Shown in pieces: positions 52,713 through 56,011 of a stretch of DNA of 56,011 bases (positions are counted from its first letter, which is position 1; each line of letters opens with the position of its first letter). The DNA comes from Sulfurimonas sp. (GTDB lineage: Bacteria > Campylobacterota > Campylobacteria > Campylobacterales > Sulfurimonadaceae). Both the position numbers and the translations under genes were made by a program. The notes under the pieces were generated by a model. It searched no databases. It saw nothing but the letters and a program-made list of their open reading frames with translations, and was not told the origin of the DNA. The stretch covers positions 1 through 56,011 of the forward strand of contig JAKITC010000010.1 of assembly GCA_021648285.1 (NCBI GenBank), written 5' to 3'.

Positions 52713-53713
52713 TTTTCTACCGCTCCTAATTCAAGCATAAGACTAGTGATTTTTTTATCCATATCCTGGATAGCTTTTATCATTTTTGGATCTGTTACAT
52801 TTGCGATTTTTATCCAGTTAGTAACATTTGGCATACCAATTTTTAAAGTACTAGAACCTTTTTCTAAGTACATGTACATTGAACATGGAGCAAATGCACC
52901 AGCTTCAGGATTTTGACCTAAATTAAAGATAGTATATGAAAATTTAAAGTGACATAGAGAGTAAACAAAATAAGCATCGTATCTGTCAAATTCCATCTCT
53001 TCTTCTTCATAGTAAGTACCAAAATCTCTAAAACCAGCTATTATGTAGTTATTTTGTTCAAACAGTGCTTCAAATTCTTCTTGAAACTCTATCATTGTTT
53101 CAGCTATGTCTTCACCTCTTTCAATAGGTAAATCAAAGTTCATCATAGTATCTTCAGGAAGTTTATCTACTTCTCTATAAATAACTTCTCCGCCCATACC
53201 TTCATCAGTAACAGCATTCAAATCATCTATCATTGCTGTAAACTCTTTCACAACTTCAGGATCTGTTGTTTTAGTTATTGCCAATGCAGCTTCCGCTGTA
53301 ACATTACCAACATAAGTTTTATTCTCATTCTTTCTCTTATAAATAAGATAGTTAAGAGGAGCAAATCCACCAAGTTGAGGAGCTTTTAAAAGAAGTTCAC
53401 GCATTCTTGGCTCACTTGAGATTGTTATAAAACCTAAATTATCTAAGTTCATCTCAAAATTAGGATCATACTTAGGGTTTGGCTCACCTTTATCGGTTAG
53501 CTTTGGCTCATAAAATTTTCTATAAAAAGTATCTACACGTGGGTGAATATCCTTTGGAGTAAATTCAATATCCTCTAAATCTACTTCAATGATACCATTA
53601 AATGCATCGCTACCATTTCCTTCAGTTACATTAAATCTCAAAGTTTGAAGACCAAATGCCATTGTTGCAGTTAGAGATAGTAAAACTACTGTTTTAATTA
53701 ATGTTTTTAACAT
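52709..53713 (-). CDS. DUF302-domain secreted protein
   Basis: 334 residues with a signal peptide (to about residue 22). The C-terminal region FAPCSMYMYLEKGSSTLKIGMPNVTNWIKI is typical of DUF302, whose role is unknown but which recurs in sulfur- and metal-associated loci. It lies downstream of a FadL-like porin and upstream of a lipoprotein, so the three may be an envelope module. Confidence 0.8.
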   Translation of the reverse strand: MLKTLIKTVVLLSLTATMAFGLQTLRFNVTEGNGSDAFNGIIEVDLEDIEFTPKDIHPRVDTFYRKFYEPKLTDKGEPNPKYDPNFEMNLDNLGFITISSEPRMRELLLKAPQLGGFAPLNYLIYKRKNENKTYVGNVTAEAALAITKTTDPEVVKEFTAMIDDLNAVTDEGMGGEVIYREVDKLPEDTMMNFDLPIERGEDIAETMIEFQEEFEALFEQNNYIIAGFRDFGTYYEEEEMEFDRYDAYFVYSLCHFKFSYTIFNLGQNPEAGAFAPCSMYMYLEKGSSTLKIGMPNVTNWIKIANVTDPKMIKAIQDMDKKITSLMLELGAVEK

Positions 53714-53854
53714 TACTTTTCCTTTTAGTTAAATTACTTTGTGATAGTTTTATCACAATATACATAAAAATTATATCATACAAATCTGTGAGTTTTCTGA
53801 AATTTTAAATTCAATCAACAATAACAAGATTTTTTGATTTTTTTTGAGGGAGAT

Positions 53855-53873
53855 GCCGTCCAAAAAGGACGAC
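53855..53873 (-). terminator. Hairpin after the FadL-like gene
   Basis: GTCGTCC-TTTTT-GGACGGC on the minus strand, 25 bases after the porin stop; seven pairs including one G-U. It lacks a following U-tract, so it may act as a stabilising or Rho-linked end. Confidence 0.45.
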
Positions 53874-53897
53874 ACATGAGAATAAGAAATAAATTTC

Positions 53898-55130
53898 TTA
53901 AAAAGCGTAGTTGATTTGAACTGTATAACTTTGCTCTGAATGTTCAGTTGTTGCAGTATTGCCAACAAAGTTAGGTAAAGTTTCTTTATTTTCTAAGCCA
54001 TATACAGCAGCTAAGTCCATAGACAGAGTCTCATTAAATGAATAAGACCCACCAACTGTTATGTGAGTTTCTTGAGTACCAGGAAATCCCATTTGATTAA
54101 ATGAGTTTGTTAAATTATCACCAAAATCAGTATCAATAGTTAAAGCCTTACCATCATTATCCTGTACAGCAGATTCTGCATACTGGTAACCACAACGAAC
54201 AGCCCAAATATCTGTTGCATATTCATAACCTATAGCGATTACATCTTGATCTTCCCAACCAAAATCTTTATAACCTTCAGCATCTTCCCAGTTAATATTT
54301 CTATAGTCAACTGCTAAAGTGTGCCCTTGCATAGTGTAACTTACACCGATACCATATTCTGATGGGGTTGCCATCTCTGTTATGTTACTGTTTCCGCCAG
54401 TATTTGGACCAACACCAAAACCATCCAATGCATTGTTTAAGACATCATCAACATCAAATTTAATTTTTGATTTATAAGTAGCACCAAGTGTAAGTCCATC
54501 AGTCTCATAAGCTAAACCTAAATTCATTCCAAGTGCTATGTCTTGAGATGTTCCAGCACCAATATGTGTTCCAGCACCAGTAATATAATGAATATCTAAA
54601 GCACTGTATTGAACTATTGGTGTAATACCGATAGAAAAGCCATCAGTAGAGTATGCTAAAGGCACACCAAACTGCATAGTTTGTAATGATGTAACCATAT
54701 TATGTGAACCAGCAGCAGCAGAAGCAGGTGCGGCATTTCTAAAATCAACACCTAATCCACCAGTACCCCACATACCAATTCCCCAATAAAAATTATCATT
54801 AACTTTAGTAGCTAAAGAAACAGCAGGTATAACAAAAAAGTCTGAAGCACTCTCATCAAAATCTGTTGAGCCACCAATATTATTACTAAGTTTAATCGTT
54901 GGCATAAAAACAGTTCCACCAAAAGAAACTTCATTATTACCTTTGATTGTAGTAATTAAAGCAGGATTGGCAATACCTGATTCAGCACCATGACCAACAC
55001 CAACTTGCGTTCCACCCATACCACGAGCTTTAGCACCAATTGCTATTAATGCTGAACCGTTTGTTGCGAATGCAGAAGTTGCCCCTAAAGCTAATGCAGC
55101 TACCACTGCTAATTTAATTGTTCTTTTCAT
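53898..55130 (-). CDS. FadL-family outer-membrane transporter
   Basis: 410 residues: signal peptide (AALALGATSAFA), then the FadL/OMPP1 N-terminal hatch NGSALIAIGAKARGMGGTQVGV, many beta-strands and a C-terminal aromatic residue (VQINYAF). It passes hydrophobic compounds across the outer membrane. TTTCTCTCC complement gives a good ribosome site. The DUF302 pair follows in the same direction after 185 bases. Confidence 0.92.
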   Translation of the reverse strand: MKRTIKLAVVAALALGATSAFATNGSALIAIGAKARGMGGTQVGVGHGAESGIANPALITTIKGNNEVSFGGTVFMPTIKLSNNIGGSTDFDESASDFFVIPAVSLATKVNDNFYWGIGMWGTGGLGVDFRNAAPASAAAGSHNMVTSLQTMQFGVPLAYSTDGFSIGITPIVQYSALDIHYITGAGTHIGAGTSQDIALGMNLGLAYETDGLTLGATYKSKIKFDVDDVLNNALDGFGVGPNTGGNSNITEMATPSEYGIGVSYTMQGHTLAVDYRNINWEDAEGYKDFGWEDQDVIAIGYEYATDIWAVRCGYQYAESAVQDNDGKALTIDTDFGDNLTNSFNQMGFPGTQETHITVGGSYSFNETLSMDLAAVYGLENKETLPNFVGNTATTEHSEQSYTVQINYAF

Positions 55131-55459
55131 TTTCTCTCCTATTTTGAGTATTAAAAGTATGCAACAATTATAGATGAGTTTTTTTAACTATTTCTTAAAT
55201 TAATGAGATAATATAATCACATAATAAAAAATATCCTTTTTAAAATAGAGAGGAATGATTTTTATTATTTGAATTTATTATATTTACACACAAATATTGC
55301 CATATTAGAGAATATTATAACTTTTATATATATATTTTAACAGATAGCGTTATTATGACATTTTTATATTGTTTGTAACGAAATCATAAGAGAGTGTAGA
55401 TTTGTAACATAATTATCACATGAGATATAATAAATATCTTCAGATATAGTCTTTGAATG
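55131..55459. other. AT-rich intergenic region
   Basis: No gene recognised. It should contain the FadL-like gene's promoter; TATAAT on the minus strand near 55168 is a possible -10 box. Confidence 0.35.
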
Positions 55460-55902
55460 TCAATTAAAAAGTATCGTGTTGTTATAAATAGGCTGAAATC
55501 CATCTTTTTTATATAATTTTATGTTCTTGGTCTTATAAAACTTACAACCTAAACCATCATCTAAAAGTTTACATGTAGGATGTGTATATACAGGATGTAT
55601 TTGTTGTTTTATATCTTTTTTAATCTTTACAACTTTTGTTTGCCTGGTTAAGTCAATTGGAGTTTGACTAAGTCCTCCAAAAAGATGTCCATTTTTATCT
55701 TCCAAGAATGCCTGAGCAGTTTTACCCTCAATTTTATCAATAATCTTATTCTTTTCTATCTGTTCTTCTATTGCTTCCACATCCTTTGCTTCAAACACCT
55801 CTTGTATAACAATAATCGGTGCAGAGTAGAGGGATGATTTTGGAAGATTTAGTTTATTTTGACTCAATCCTCCAAAATGACGCTCTAGGAGTCTGTCGGA
55901 TT
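55460..55902 (-). CDS. Unrecognised protein, apparently 5'-truncated
   Basis: The frame is open from the base after a stop at 55901-55903 down to 55462, with a possible TTG start at 55867 (135 residues) and no ATG. It contains two copies of the hexapeptide FGGLSQ (HFGGLSQNKLNLP and LFGGLSQTPIDL) and a Cys pair CKLLDDGLGCKFY. Immediately upstream in frame, beyond the stop, ATG 55978 gives a 25-residue hydrophobic stretch, so a nonsense mutation in a longer gene is possible. No family recognised. Confidence 0.45.
55883..55901 (-). repeat. 19-bp sequence shared in inverted orientation with 109-127
   Basis: ATCCGACAGACTCCTAGAG on the minus strand here is identical to 109-127 on the plus strand. 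Flanks differ. It may mark a repeated sequence or an insertion-element end. Confidence 0.6.
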
Positions 55903-56011
55903 AAGCTAAATCAAGATAACAGCGAAAAGTAGATAAAATAAATATAAATACAAGAGAAGTAGAGCAATATTTATACATGAAACAATTCAAAGCATCCAAT
56001 CGGAATCAGCC

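Noticed and set aside
1..56011. CRISPR array, tRNA or rRNA genes
   Set aside because: I saw no regularly spaced repeats, tRNA cloverleaf or rRNA sequence on reading; short or divergent tRNAs could have been missed without a scanning program.

Overview
The window looks like chromosomal DNA of a Campylobacterota (Epsilonproteobacteria) bacterium, most like a Sulfurimonas-type denitrifier. The DNA is AT-rich, housekeeping neighbourhoods such as tig-clpP-def are typical of that group, and it carries a cytochrome cd1 / cNOR denitrification island with c-type cytochromes and small membrane proteins. Names come from motif reading only; no database search was possible.

Layout. 1-1534: scarred left edge with a metallophosphoesterase remnant, a secreted thioredoxin-like protein, a truncated ABC permease and a frameshifted YceI tail; an IS30-like end sequence sits at the permease break. 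1618-7463: MgtE Mg2+ transporter, CNNM/CBS membrane protein, SQR-like flavoprotein, DAACS symporter, Sel1-repeat protein. 7467-17518 (all minus): denitrification core. In transcription order: a 3-TM protein, norC, norB, an unlisted 50-aa membrane protein and nirS, ending at a clear terminator; then a nirC-like cytochrome, nirJ, nirF, a SUMT (nirE/cobA), a histidine kinase with an ODP/flavodiiron-type metallo-beta-lactamase sensor domain, and its response regulator. 17713-22213: small membrane protein, thioredoxin-like protein, di-heme peroxidase, and two paralogous SDRs flanking an AraC regulator. 22305-28101: TrpD2-like protein, MFS transporter, precorrin-2 dehydrogenase/ferrochelatase, a fused siroheme decarboxylase (NirDL/AhbAB) behind a textbook FNR-type promoter, three small membrane proteins and an epimerase-like protein. 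28288-32856: methylthioribose salvage (mtnK, mtnA) followed by a fused class II aldolase/SDR, consistent with a DHAP shunt. 32859-38666: DUF302-unrelated small protein, dCache diguanylate cyclase, BamE-like lipoprotein, MltC, tetraheme cytochrome, divergent Aat-like transferase. 38987-41475: small basic protein, RelE/ParE-type toxin-antitoxin pair and an insertion-sequence graveyard (IS30, IS5-type and IS256 fragments). 41487-51790: housekeeping block (def, degenerate GGDEF protein, clpP, tig, lspA, glmM, rpsT, prfA, dapF, coaE, speE-like, purM). 51858-55130: two envelope proteins (one clearly DUF302) and a FadL-like porin. 55460-56011: an unrecognised, apparently truncated gene.

How the genes fit together. 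Nitrite is reduced by NirS and NO by NorBC. Heme d1 for NirS can be built by genes here: SUMT makes precorrin-2, the CysG-N/Met8-like enzyme makes siroheme, NirDL decarboxylates it, and NirJ and NirF complete the side chains. Two FNR/CRP-type palindromes, one before the nor-nir operon and one before nirDL, suggest shared anaerobic control. The ODP-domain histidine kinase inside the heme d1 operon is a candidate O2 or NO sensor.
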